DNA of 64,000 nucleotides from Aralia elata (lineage: Eukaryota; Streptophyta; Magnoliopsida; Apiales; Araliaceae), in NCBI GenBank assembly GCA_034770075.1, contig CM068384.1:95320720-95384719 (forward strand), read 5' to 3'. The position numbers and the translations under genes were made by a program. Below are positions 32,380 through 42,722 of the stretch, in pieces. Below the pieces are notes generated by a model. That model was given only the letters and a program-made list of their open reading frames with translations, searched no databases and had not been told where the DNA came from. Position 1 is the first letter of the stretch, and each line of letters opens with the position of its first letter.

Positions 32380-33585
32380 CTCGTTCGGGGCCGGGTATCG
32401 TCGCCGGTCACCCATCGCGTAACCCCCGGTTATCGTCGCCGGTTGGTTATCTTGTCAGAGCCGGTTTTCGTCGCCGGACATCCATCTCGTGACCGCCGGT
32501 TATCGTCGCCGGTCGATCGTCTCGTCGGGGCCGGGTATCGTCGCCGGTCACCCATCTCGTAACCCCCGGTTATCGTCGCCGATTGGTTATCTGTCGGAGC
32601 CGGTTATCGTCGCCGGACATCCATCTCGTGATCGCCGGTTATCGTCGCCGGTCGATCGTCATGTCGGGGCCGGGTATCGTCGCCGGTCACCCATCTCGTA
32701 ACCCCCGGTTATCGTCGCCGGTTGGTTATCTTGTCGGAGCCGGTTATCGTCGCCGGACATCCACCTCATGATCGCCGGTTATCGTCGCCGGTCGATCGTC
32801 TCGTCGGGGCCGGGTATCGTCGTCGGTCACCCATCTCGTAACCCCCGGTTATCGTTGCCGGTCGGTTATCTGTCGGAGCCGGTTATCGTCGCCGGACATC
32901 CATCTCGTGATCGCCGGTTATCGTCGCCGGTCGATCGTCATGTCGGGGCCGGGTATCGTCGCCGGTCACCCATCTCGTAACCCCCGGTTATCGTTGCCGG
33001 TCGGTTATCTGTCGGAGCCGGTTATCGTCGCCGGACATCCATCTCGTGATCGCCGGTTATCGTCGCCGGTCGATCGTCATGTCGGGGCCGGGTATCGTCG
33101 CCGGTCACCCATCTCGTAACCCCCGGTTATCGTTGCCGGTCGGTTATCTGTCGGAGCCGGTTATCGTCGCCGGACATCCATCTCGTGATCGCCGGTTATC
33201 GTCGCCGGTCGATCGTCTCGTCGGGGCCGGGTATCGTCGCCGGTCACCCATCTCGTAACCCCCGGTTATCGTTGCCGGTCGGTTATCTGTCGGAGCCGGT
33301 TATCGTCGCCGGACATCCATCTCGTGATCGCCGGTTATCGTCGCCGGTCGATCGTCATGTCGGGGCCGGGTATCGTCGCCGGTCACCCATCTCGTAACCC
33401 CCGGTTATCGTTGCCGGTCGGTTATCTGTCGGAGCCGGTTATCGTCGCCGGACATCCATCTCGTGATCGCCGGTTATCGTCGCCGGTCGATCGTCATGTC
33501 GGGGCCGGGTATCGTCGCCGGTCACCCATCTCGTAATCCCCGGTTATCGTCGCCGGTCGGTTATCTGTCGGAGCCGGTTATCTGC
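32380..33585 (+). repeat. 139-bp higher-order tandem repeat (four about 35-bp monomers)
   Basis: About 8.6 units of 139 bp. Each unit holds four monomers of 34-36 bp sharing CCGGTTATCGTCGCCGG, with distinct tails (TCGATCGTC, TCACCCATCTCGTAACC, TCGGTTATCTGTCGGAG, ACATCCATCTCGTGATC). Units in the middle are almost identical; the first three differ slightly. The monomer core CCGG...CCGG is GC-rich unlike the LTR. Because 139 is not a multiple of 3, open frames restart each unit and are not genes. Confidence 0.95.
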
Positions 33586-34074
33586 GGCCAAGATCGGGCC
33601 TTATGACCAACGCGCCTCCTTCAGATCTGTCACTTTCAACTTCCAACTCACATAGATTCTCTCGATTTTTGCTTGTTCGCAAGGGCCTTTTGTCGATTTT
33701 TTCAACTTTCCTGCAAAAACTGCTCCGGTAGGATCGATCTACGCGCTACAGGTAACACTTTGACCGGTCACTTTTCAATTTCGTCAATGTTTTGCTATAC
33801 ATTTGACTATTTGCATGTTTAGACATAAAATGTATGCTTCACAACGTTTATGCAATGTACCATCATATATACATGCTATGTATCAACTGCGTGAGTCCTA
33901 TTTTATGTTCATGAGGCGGTCCCACATATTGTTATTTCTTTTCTGCAAGAAAATCATGCATTACATGCTGTAATTACACATATGAATGCAATTTAAATCT
34001 GTTTGAGGCTTTGATTGATGGAAAACGCGTTTGGCTTATGCCTGGGATGTCCATTTTTCAAACGGAGCTCTGCC

Positions 34075-34109
<35 letters not shown>

Positions 34110-34221
34110 ATAACCATGCATCATGTTGCATTAATCATATGATGAGGCTAGAAATTTGGAATGTTCATTACATAATTTTAAACGGGAACTTACCTTCTTT
34201 CTCGCCCGTTCTATTCCAGCT
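33586..34221. other. Spacer between tandem repeat and antisense gene
   Basis: It may hold the promoter and 5' leader of the PMD gene. It includes a run of 30 T at 34077-34106. No gene is visible. Confidence 0.55.
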
Positions 34222-36195
34222 ATGGATCGTGATGCGCCCAGTAGCTCCTCCGCCTCTCGGACTTCGGGTGTTCGCCGTCGTAGGGCTGCACCTGCCCCTA
34301 TTCCTCCTCGGACCCGTCAGGCTCGTCGCTTGACGGAGGCCGTCATCCGTCCTGATCATCCGGGCGTTGAGGAGGTTGTTCCTCCGGAGGCTGCGGTGGA
34401 GGGGCCGTCTTCCAGCACACCGACTCCCCCTTCTCATCGCGCCTTATCTGGCGCCTCTGTCCAGATACCCGACCTATTGGGTCGGGATCTCAGCCGTCAT
34501 CCCTCGGCATCCCTTGTTGCGAATGAGGTATATTCAATTTTGCTCTGAATTTGCTCTCAATTTCTCAATTTCTGCTCTCTCTGGACTGACCCATTGGTGA
34601 TTTTCACAGGTGCCTGAGTTTACCCAGCCGAGGGGTAACTGGTTCAACATTTATTCCCTCTACGCGGCCTTGCATGATGATTACCGCGCGGTGGTGGACT
34701 CCTGGGGTTTTCGCCACTTCTTCACCATCATTCCCCGCCAGTGCCCCTGGGGCTATATGCGGGCCTTGTCCGAGAGGTGGTTTCATCAGACCCAGTCCCT
34801 TCATCTTCTGGACTGTGAGGTTGTGCTGACCCCTTGGGATTGGCGGTATATCACGGGGATCGAGTTCACTGGGTCCCGTGTCCCTCTAGATCTCAACATC
34901 ACTCCGGCGGAGGTCCGGGCTTTATTGGGCTTCGGTGCTGAGGATCGGGTCTTTAAGGCCCGCAGTATTCGTTCTGGTGCCTTGGCTGTTGATGCAGTTG
35001 GGGGTCTCTACGCGCTGCCTATTCCAGCGGATCAGGGTACCCGGGAGATTCTACTCCGACGCTTGTTCCTGACGATCATGAGGGGTTGTTTCCTAGGGAA
35101 CAACTCCTCCACCATTCATTTCAGCGTCGTGGGAGCGGTCAGGGACGTGGACCGCATCAGTGACTATGACTGGGGGTCATTCACCTTTGCCTATTTCCTC
35201 CACGGTATGCGCCTACGCTCAGAGGGACAGACCGACGCCTGGCTCGGTTTCTACCACTTTCTGTTGGTGAGTCCTCGCCTTCTTTTGATTCATTGCACTT
35301 ATCCTTATTTCGTTTCTCTTTTCTGCATTTAATAGTTACTCACGCCCTGCCCTGTTTCTGTTCACAGTTCTGGGCTTATGAGCGTTTTCCATGCCTGAGG
35401 CCTGTCACTACCCTTGGCCTGGACACCTATCCCCGGGGTCGACGATGGCATCATAGCACGCTGGAGGAGATCCCGGTGTCCGGCAGTTTCGCACACTGTC
35501 GCATCCAGCTGGAGCTGATCACGGCTGCAGAGGTCGTCTGGACTCCCTATCTCTCGGAGCATTTGGATGTGGGGTTCACTGATGGATATCCCTCCGGCCC
35601 GGAGTTTGCACTTTCCACCCGTCGCCTCACTTTGCAGAGTGTCGGAGGATGGGTTATGTACCTGGGAGAGCGCGCATTCAGATGCGTCACTGGAGAGATC
35701 CGCATCCCGCACTCCCTTTCTTTCACTACTTTCTGGCCGCTGGATTCTCAGCCCTCGGAGATCATGCTCGCCGGGGAGGACGGTCGGATGCTTTCCACAG
35801 GCCCCAGTACGAGTGAGGCTTTCAGGACTTGGTGGGTACCTCGTACCATCGGTCCCCAGACTCGGGCCACTTTCTTTCTTGGAGACATAGTTCCAGGCTC
35901 GGTTACGATGACCGATTGGGCTGCCTGTGTTCGGACCCCTACCCACGCTGAGCAGATCGCCACATTGACTCGTCAGGTAGATCAGTTGTCGCTGTTTATT
36001 CGGGGGTTGGGCCGGACCCCGGAGGAGGCTTACACCTACGATCCTGATGGTGCAGGTTATGATGCAGGCCCGAGTTCATCTGATGCCACAGCGCATCCCT
36101 ACATCCCTGATATGAACTTTGGTCCTCCGAGCTCGACGACTCCAGGGGATCAGTTCGAGGATCCTGCTTTCATAGATGATACTGATTTTATTTAG
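34222..36195 (+). CDS. Plant mobile domain (PMD) protein gene, three exons, antisense to the host element
   Basis: Exons 34222-34527, 34610-35266 and 35368-36195 join in frame to 596 codons; both introns (82 and 101 bases) have GT-AG ends and phase 0. Residues 1-100 are Ser/Pro/Arg-rich with a basic patch (GVRRRRAAP). From about residue 105 the sequence resembles the PMD/aminotransferase-like domain: SWGFRHFFTIIP, LSERWFHQTQSLHLLDCEVVLT, WRYITGIEFTG, a conserved FLHGM segment, then after intron 2 FWAYERFPCLRP. The tail is acidic with EQIATLTRQVDQL, a short coiled coil. The frame is undamaged, in contrast to gag-pol. PMD proteins such as MAIN/MAIL1 act in silencing and genome stability in plants; the role here is unknown. 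Its position between integrase and 3' LTR shows that it travels with the element. Confidence 0.85.
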
Positions 36196-36409
36196 ACCAG
36201 GATAGGATAGGGCCTTTTGTATCGGCACCTGCTTAGATTTCTTTTTCATTTACGCACTATGTACTGAACTCATTTATTTATTTATGCACAGTTTTCTTTT
36301 TCATTTTATGGGATTCACCTGTTTTATTATTAACTGTATGATGCATGCTCTTTTATTTATGGATAGAGAATGACCCCTGTACAGTCCTTTTGATACTATT
36401 TTTCTACAG
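36196..36409. other. Spacer between the two antisense genes
   Basis: AT-rich, 214 bp. It ends TTTTTCTACAG directly before the next ATG, which looks like a splice acceptor, so the following frame might also be a downstream exon. Confidence 0.5.
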
Positions 36410-37975
36410 ATGTTGTCCTCAGATGCCGTGGTCCGTTTGGATTCCGCCCCTCCCACAGGGTTGGTTGGCAGCCTCTTCCGCTGGTTGGACAATTTACTGC
36501 CGGCCGATAGGACTACCGCAGATGGTCTTTTGGGACATTCTTGGTCCTTATTGACCTTTCAGGCGCCAGCGGGCTTCGTGGATGGTCTTCTGAGCTATTG
36601 GGCCCCTGCCCGTCAGGTGTTTAGGTTAGGGACAGTAGAGCTGACCCCCACCCTCGAGGAGTATGCTCGCTTCACCGGCCTGCCCCTGGATAGGCCTTGT
36701 GCTAGGGTCACAGTTGGTTCCATGCGCCGTCAATTCTTGACTTTCACTGGTTTGCGAAAGGCTGTCCTGTTGCCGGTGATCTCATCGCACCATATGGTTC
36801 CCCTTCAGTTCTTTATTGACCGATTTGGCTCACCTGACGGTTTTCGACTTTTCTTCGGTGATTTTTCCGTGTCCGAGGAGCGCTGGGGCGCCTTGAGAGT
36901 GGATGTCCTGATGGCCTGTGTCATCTCAGTTTTGTATTTGCCTGCAGGACCCGATCATTTGGATATGCGGATTGTGGCGGCCGTTCGAGCCCTTCGGGAG
37001 GATCATACCATTCTTCCTATGATATTGGCGGATACCTATATGTCAGCTACATATTGCCAGTCCTTCCGAGGCAGAGCCTTCAGAGGGAGCTCGACTTTGC
37101 TGTATGTGTGGTTCATGAGTCATCTTAGTCCCATCGGCCACTTCCGCCGCCAAGGGTTTTGCTTCAGTCACAACATAGCCGCGCAGTTTTCGTTTCGTCC
37201 CGTGAGTTGTACTGATGTGGCCTCCTGGACATCATTTTTGTCTATCATTGAGGACCCCTTTCATCTATTGGTTTACTCGGGCTATTGCTCCTTCACGAGC
37301 TTCTTGACTCATGTGCCTGGCATGGATTTCATTCCCATTGCTGGGTTAAGGGGCGTGACGACCTATCATCCCCTGGCGGTTATGGGGCAGTTTGATCAGA
37401 CACAGGATTTACACCCCTTCGCGGGTGCAGCCGCATACCGATTCCTTATATCATCCTGTACAGAGATGGATCTATTGCAGGTATACGAGCTTTGGGATCG
37501 CAGGATCTTTGCCGAATATAGTGCGAGCTGTCACATCCAGACATTTGCCTACGTACAGTGGTTGCGTGGAGACCTGGATTCGGCTAGTTTGAGTCGGACT
37601 GGGGCCTTTGATGACTCTGGAGTGATTTTCACAGAAGATACCACAGACCATTCCATTTCAGCCGATTCTGCCCCGAGTCGGGTCGCGGAGGATTCCCGAC
37701 TCCGCCTGGCCCTGATTACTACTGAAGCCGAGAGGGATGTCGCCCTTGCCGAGAGAGATGAGGCCATTCGGGCTAGAGATGCTGCCATTGCTGATAGAGA
37801 GGCCATTGTATTTCAGACCAGGGCAGTGGTAGATGCTCATTTTGGGACTGTCAGCCGAGCTACTGCTTTACTGGATCGTATTGATATGATGGGGCAGCAG
37901 ATTGCAGGAGATGCTGATGCTTCAGATCTATCCACCACCCTGTCCATCCTGCTTCGGCTAGTTTCAGATTTGTAG
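36410..37975 (+). CDS. DUF7745-like protein (PMD-related), antisense to the host element
   Basis: A single frame of 521 codons without damage. The N-terminal region has LFRWLDNLLPADR, DGLLSYWAPARQVFRLGTVELTPTLEEYARFTGLP, the arrangement W-P-x-x-F-x-F-G-x-x-E-L-x-PT-x-EE seen in the plant DUF7745 family. The middle continues with FGSPDGF and VISVLYLPAG; the last 100 residues are a charged coiled coil with repeated AERD-A-AERDEA-RARDAA-ADREA. It follows the PMD gene on the same strand and shares its GC-rich composition. The family assignment is from memory of its motif pattern and is less sure than PMD. Either the ATG at 36410 is the start or an upstream exon exists, since TTTCTACAG precedes it. 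Confidence 0.78.
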   Translation: MLSSDAVVRLDSAPPTGLVGSLFRWLDNLLPADRTTADGLLGHSWSLLTFQAPAGFVDGLLSYWAPARQVFRLGTVELTPTLEEYARFTGLPLDRPCARVTVGSMRRQFLTFTGLRKAVLLPVISSHHMVPLQFFIDRFGSPDGFRLFFGDFSVSEERWGALRVDVLMACVISVLYLPAGPDHLDMRIVAAVRALREDHTILPMILADTYMSATYCQSFRGRAFRGSSTLLYVWFMSHLSPIGHFRRQGFCFSHNIAAQFSFRPVSCTDVASWTSFLSIIEDPFHLLVYSGYCSFTSFLTHVPGMDFIPIAGLRGVTTYHPLAVMGQFDQTQDLHPFAGAAAYRFLISSCTEMDLLQVYELWDRRIFAEYSASCHIQTFAYVQWLRGDLDSASLSRTGAFDDSGVIFTEDTTDHSISADSAPSRVAEDSRLRLALITTEAERDVALAERDEAIRARDAAIADREAIVFQTRAVVDAHFGTVSRATALLDRIDMMGQQIAGDADASDLSTTLSILLRLVSDL

Positions 37976-38483
37976 ATTATTTTATTTCCTGCATAGACTA
38001 TGTTGGTTTCATCAGTTTATTGAAAGAGAAATCTTGTAATAAAACGACTTATATATATAGACATGCATTTAAATTTAGTCATTTTCCCCTTTTGTCGTAT
38101 CATTGCCATCCATTGGATCATCATTTTATCCAACTGACCATGATTTTGACATTTCGCCTTCTTTCTTTCCTCAAGACTTGATGGAGATTTGACAGATATT
38201 GCCGCACACCTTTTGATTTCGTCGGATTGAATCTCAGATTTTGGATAACTGTTTGGGTTGGATCAGGGTATGTATTCTGGGATGAAACTGGTTAGGCAGT
38301 TGGTTTCGGGAAGGTTTTGAGGGTGTAGAAAGGTTTTATCTGGCTATCGAAAATTGGTTTTGGTTGGGGAAAGGATTATTTTTAAAGGATCGGACCGCGC
38401 CATGATGGCTGCCTACGTACCCCCACAAGTTGGGAGATCAGGTCCTACGTAGTTCGCTCTCAAAGGAAAAAAGAACTGATGAT
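37976..38483. other. Convergent spacer between antisense genes and integrase
   Basis: The stops of the DUF7745-like gene and of integrase face each other across about 500 bp. AATAAAA-type signals occur near 38038 on the plus strand. No gene is seen. Confidence 0.6.
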
Positions 38484-39440
38484 TTAAGCGTAGAACCGCT
38501 TCACCGAGTCAGAATTGAGGGGTTGTGGAAATACCTCACCATCCATTTCTTGCAATATGAGGGCTCCTCCGGATAGCACTTTCTTAATCATGAATGGTCC
38601 TTCCCAATTCGGGGCAAACTTCCCCTTGGCTTCGTCTTGACAAGACATGACTCTCTTTAGCACCATGTCATTCTCCTTGAATTTCCGAGGCCTGATCCTT
38701 TTGTCGTATGATCGGGAGATCCTCTGTTGATATAGCTGGCCGTGCCAAACAGCAGCCACCCTCCTCTCATCAATTAGGGCCAATTGGTCGTATCGACTTT
38801 GCATCCAATCCTCCTCGCTTATCTGAGCATCGATCACTATTCTGAGGGACGCCATCTCAACCTCAACTGGCAGGACAGCCTCCATTCCATACACCAAAGC
38901 GTAAGGGGTTGCCCCTGTAGAAGTACGCGTTGATGTTCGGTATGCCAGCAAGGTGAGGGGTAACAGATCCGGCCATCCCCGATGATTAGCAGACATTTTC
39001 GCCATGATCTTCTTGACGTTTTTATTTGCAGCCTCCACTGCCCCATTCATCTTAGGACGGTAAATGACGGAATTGAGATGCTTAATCTTGAACTGGTCAC
39101 ACAGTTCCTTCATGAGGGCGTTGTTTAAATTCTTGGCATTGTCGGAGACCACAACCTCAGGTTGCCCATATCGGCAAATGACATTATTCCTGACGAAGTT
39201 GACGATGACCTCCTGAGTTACTTTAGGGAAAGAAGCTGCCTCTACCCATTTGGTGAAATAATCGATCATGACGAAAATGAATCGGTGCCCGCTGCTTGCT
39301 TTGGGCTCTATTGGTCCGATTACATCCATTCCCCACATTAAAAATGGCCACGGGGAGGTCATACAGTGCAGTTCATTGGGAGGTGTATGGATCACATTAC
39401 CGTGCGCCTGGCATTGGTAACACCGTTTGGACATGATCAT
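38484..39440 (-). pseudogene. Integrase of the Ogre-like element
   Basis: The frame carries the second half of the zinc finger (CYQCQAHGN), the core with GMDVIGPIEP, VVSDNAKNL and GAVEAANK for D, D and E, and a C-terminal region ending ALILQEMDGEVFPQP and KRFYA. It is open for 318 codons. It is separated from the upstream frame by one extra base in an AAA run near 39425, where the preceding frame reads HGGVCGPHMSGPMLAKKIL. On its own the domain looks complete. Confidence 0.92.
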
Positions 39441-40140
39441 CGCAATCGGCCTTCAGCGTTAACCAATAATACCCTGTCCTCAAGATCTTTTTGGCCAACA
39501 TCGGTCCACTCATATGTGGCCCACACACCCCGCCATGGATTTCATTCATAATCCTTTGGGATTGCGTTTCGTCTACACATTGCAACAGTCCCAACCCGGC
39601 ATCCCTTTTGTAAAGTGAATCGCCACTCAGGTAAAACTTCATCGCCATCTTTTGAATTCTCATCCTTTCAGTCCGATTTGCCTGATCGGGAAGGGATCTG
39701 TCCCTCAGATATTCCTTGATGTCGTGATACCAGGGCTGCCTTGTCAACACCACCTCGTTTGATAACACTGCCACATTTTCCTCATATGCCGGGGCATTCT
39801 GTACGGTGATCTCAATCTGTGGACTGTCCCTACTCTTGATCACGTGGATTAAGGAAGCCAAAGTCGCCAATGCATCGGCAAAATCATTTCGTCCCCGAGG
39901 AATATGGCGGAAGGCGATATCTTCGAACTCTTGCATAAGCTGGGTGACACAACGATGGTATGGAAGTAACCGAAGCTCCTTAGTGTTGTATACCCCGATT
40001 GCTTGTCTGATTACCAATTCTGAATCCCCGAACACCGCTAGTCTTTTTACTTCCATGTCACGGGCCAATCGGAGTCCCAAGATACACCCCTCGTATTCAG
40101 CGGTGTTGTTCGAATTGCTGAAACGAAGTTTAGTGGCCAC
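39397..40140 (-). pseudogene. Second (archaeal-type) RNase H and integrase zinc finger
   Basis: Begins mid-domain with ATKLRFSNSNNTAEYEG, then LAVFGDSELVIRQ and FADALATLAS, the pattern of the additional RNase H of Tat/Ogre elements. Its first motif LYFDGAMNAEGAGAGAVL is in the preceding frame, so a 1-base shift near 40132 splits the domain. HGGVCGPHM near 39500 starts the integrase finger. Confidence 0.88.
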
Positions 40141-41967
40141 GGTCGGGAGTATTGTTCTCCGGTGATAGAGACTAGGACCGCTCCGGCTCCCGCCCCCTCG
40201 GCATTCATGGCACCATCAAAATACAGCTTCCAAAATTGTCCCTCGTCATCACATTTTTCGCGCGATACCCAAAATATATCCTCGCCCGGGAGAGGAGTTT
40301 CTAACGGCTCCATCCCTCCTGCCGGGGTTTCTGCCAACTGATCTACAATTCCCTGCCCTTTCACGGCCTTCTGGGTCACGTACACCATGTCAAACTGTTG
40401 TAAAATTAACTGCCATCTTGATAGTCGACAATTCAGCATGGGCCTTTCGAAAATATATTTCAGGGGATCCATTCTTGATATCAGGTACGTTGCATGCCCA
40501 TGGAGGTAGTGCTGTAATCTCCCTGCAGCCCAGGCCAGAGCACAACAGGTCCTCTCGATGGGAGTGTAATTCTGCTCACATTGGCTAAATCTTTTGCTAA
40601 GGTAATAGATGGCCTGCTCTTTACCTCCCTCATTCTTTTGTCCCAACATACATCCCATCGCGATGGTGTTGACGGATATATACATAAACAAAGGGATCCC
40701 ATCCTTCGGGGGTACCAGCACTGGTGCCTCCGTCAGTTGTTTCTTAATGATCTGAAAAGCCCTCTGACACTGCTCATTCCATTCTTGGGAAGCACCCTTT
40801 CTTAACAATTTAAAAATCGGCTCACATGTAGTCGTCAAGTGAGATATAAAACGGCTGATGAAGTTTATTCTCCCCAGGAATCCCCTTATCTCCTTCTCTG
40901 TGCGAGGTGCTGGCATATCCACAATGGCCTTAATCTTTGCTGGGTCCAACTCAATGCCCCGATCACTAACCAGGAAACCCAAGAGCTTGCCCGATTGTAC
41001 TCCGAAAGCACACTTGGCTGGATTGAGTTTCAGATTATACTTTCTGAGCCGATCGAATAGCTTTTTGAGATGAGTTATATGATCGGATTCTACCTTTGAT
41101 TTCACAATAATGTCATCCACGTAGACCTCTATCTTCTTGTGCATCATATCGTGGAACAAGGCCATCATGGCTCTCTGATAAGTAGCCCCTGCATTTGTGA
41201 GACCGAAAGCCAGTCGTCTATAGCAGAAAGTGCCCCAGGGGGTGATGAATGCGGTCTTTTCCCGGTCTTCTTCCGCCACCATTATCTGATGATATCCCGC
41301 AAAGCAATCCACAAAAGAATACATTTCGTACTGGGCCGTGTTATCCACCAGGATGTGTATGAAAGGTACCGGGAAACTATCCTTGAGACTGGCCTTGTTT
41401 AGATCTCTGTAGTCTACACATACCCTTACTTTTCCTCCAGGTTTAGCTACTGGGACTACATTGGACAGCCATTCCGGGTAAGTGGACACCATAATGATTC
41501 CCGCCCTGAACTGCTTGATGATCTCTTCCTTCACTTTTAAGCTCCACTCAGGTTTCAACTTTCTTAGTTTCTGCTTGACAGGCCTGAAACCCTCCTTGAT
41601 GGGTAACCGGTGCACCACAATGTCGGTGGACAATCCGATCATATCCTCGTGTGCGGACCAGGCAAAGACATCCTCATATTGGCTTAGTAACTCAATTATT
41701 TCTGCTTTTTGGCTGGGGGTGAGGTCCGTCCCTATCTTGAGTTCCTTTGGCTTGTCAGGGGTTCCAATATCAACGGTGATGGTTTGGTCCAAGTTGGGTT
41801 TGGGTTTATCCTCGACCCATCCTTTGATCTCGTCAGGTGCGTCGTCGTAATCTGTCTCGTCTTGTTCAATGCCCATTAAATCGAAATCCAGCTCAATGTC
41901 AAAATCATAATCATCATTCAAATTTGAAAGACCATTTGTTAGGCAAGGATTACTCAAATGGGTACAC
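40047..41967 (-). pseudogene. Reverse transcriptase and first RNase H
   Basis: From the splice acceptor at 41967 the frame continues about 610 codons. RT motifs are VPVAKPGGKVRVCVDYRDLN, SFVDCFAGYHQI, AFGLTNAGATYQR and the catalytic VYVDDIIVKS; the connection has NPAKCAFGV and GFLVSDRGIE; RNase H has YYLSKRFSQCEQNYTPIE and GQGIVDQLAE (Leu-Ala-Glu in place of ADxLSR). RT looks intact. Confidence 0.93.
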
Positions 41968-42134
41968 CTGACATGAAACAAAATACTTGTCATATATAAA
42001 TCATTTTTCACGACGATCGCAATTTCAAATAACACGAAGAAACGACACAATTATGCAGAAATAAAACGACAACAAAATAAAACTTCTTCATTCCCCCATC
42101 CTCTAGGGTTAACCACCCTGACGTCGAGCTTTAC
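41968..42134 (-). other. Probable intron between protease and RT
   Basis: On the minus strand CAAGG is followed by GTAAAGCTC and, 167 bases on, TTTCATGTCAG precedes GTGTACCC. Joining these gives CAA GGG TGT ACC, so the upstream frame (ending KQG) continues into HLSNPCLTNGL without a stop. An intron at this place is a known feature of Ogre elements. Confidence 0.75.
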
Positions 42135-42722
42135 CCTTGTTTGGATATCACTGGTTTCTGGGTCCAATTATCGATGGTCAGGTCAGACGAAATGCGCTGG
42201 ATAAAGGAAGGCCTTACATCGGACACCTCCCCGATGATTACGGATACGTCGCCTGAGTCCTTCTCCATATCTTCTCCAGGAATAATCAGCCCTGCCCAAT
42301 CGATGACAGGCACAACTTGTTGGGCTCCCGGTGGTGTGATAACATTCGTCCCCTCCTTACTGCTTGTTGATTGTCCGGGGATATAGCATTTGGTTTCAAA
42401 CTCCTTTGCGACCTCCCGCAGGAAACTTTCCCTCCGGGCCGACTCATTACGTGTGGGGGTTAACTCTTCATTCCCTGCCCCAATCACAGGTCCGCTGATC
42501 CCCTGCTTATTGTCGACTTTGGTCACTGGACTGCCAACTAGTCGAATCGGAGTCGCACCCTGACGGTGTCCCCCGTACTGCGCCCACATGGTATCCCAAT
42601 CCTGCTTTGCCTATCTGCTGTGGTAGGTTGATGGGGCTCGGTGATTCCCTGACACCACTTACACTGCTTTTCCCTAGTCCCTGTCCAGGTTGGAAGTTCA
42701 TTTTAATCATTTCCCTTGCCAC
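42135..42722 (-). pseudogene. Linker downstream of protease with a G-patch-like motif
   Basis: Two frames (42722-42507 and 42589-42135) carry FQPGQGLGKSSVSG, a glycine-rich G-patch-like segment, then a variable linker ending DNWTQKPVISK before the intron. A frame change near 42590 separates them, and another near 42715 separates the first from protease. Confidence 0.72.

Noticed and set aside
32344..33536. Eight overlapping about 70-codon frames rich in YRRRS and GHPSRN
   Set aside because: They are the same 139-bp repeat read in shifting frames; each begins at an ATG created by the repeat.
32380..33585. CRISPR-like regular repeats
   Set aside because: There are no unique spacers: the whole 139-bp unit repeats, and the context is a plant retrotransposon.
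35362..35946. 194-codon minus-strand frame opposite the PMD gene
   Set aside because: Shadow of the GC-rich PMD exon; no domain, low-complexity composition.
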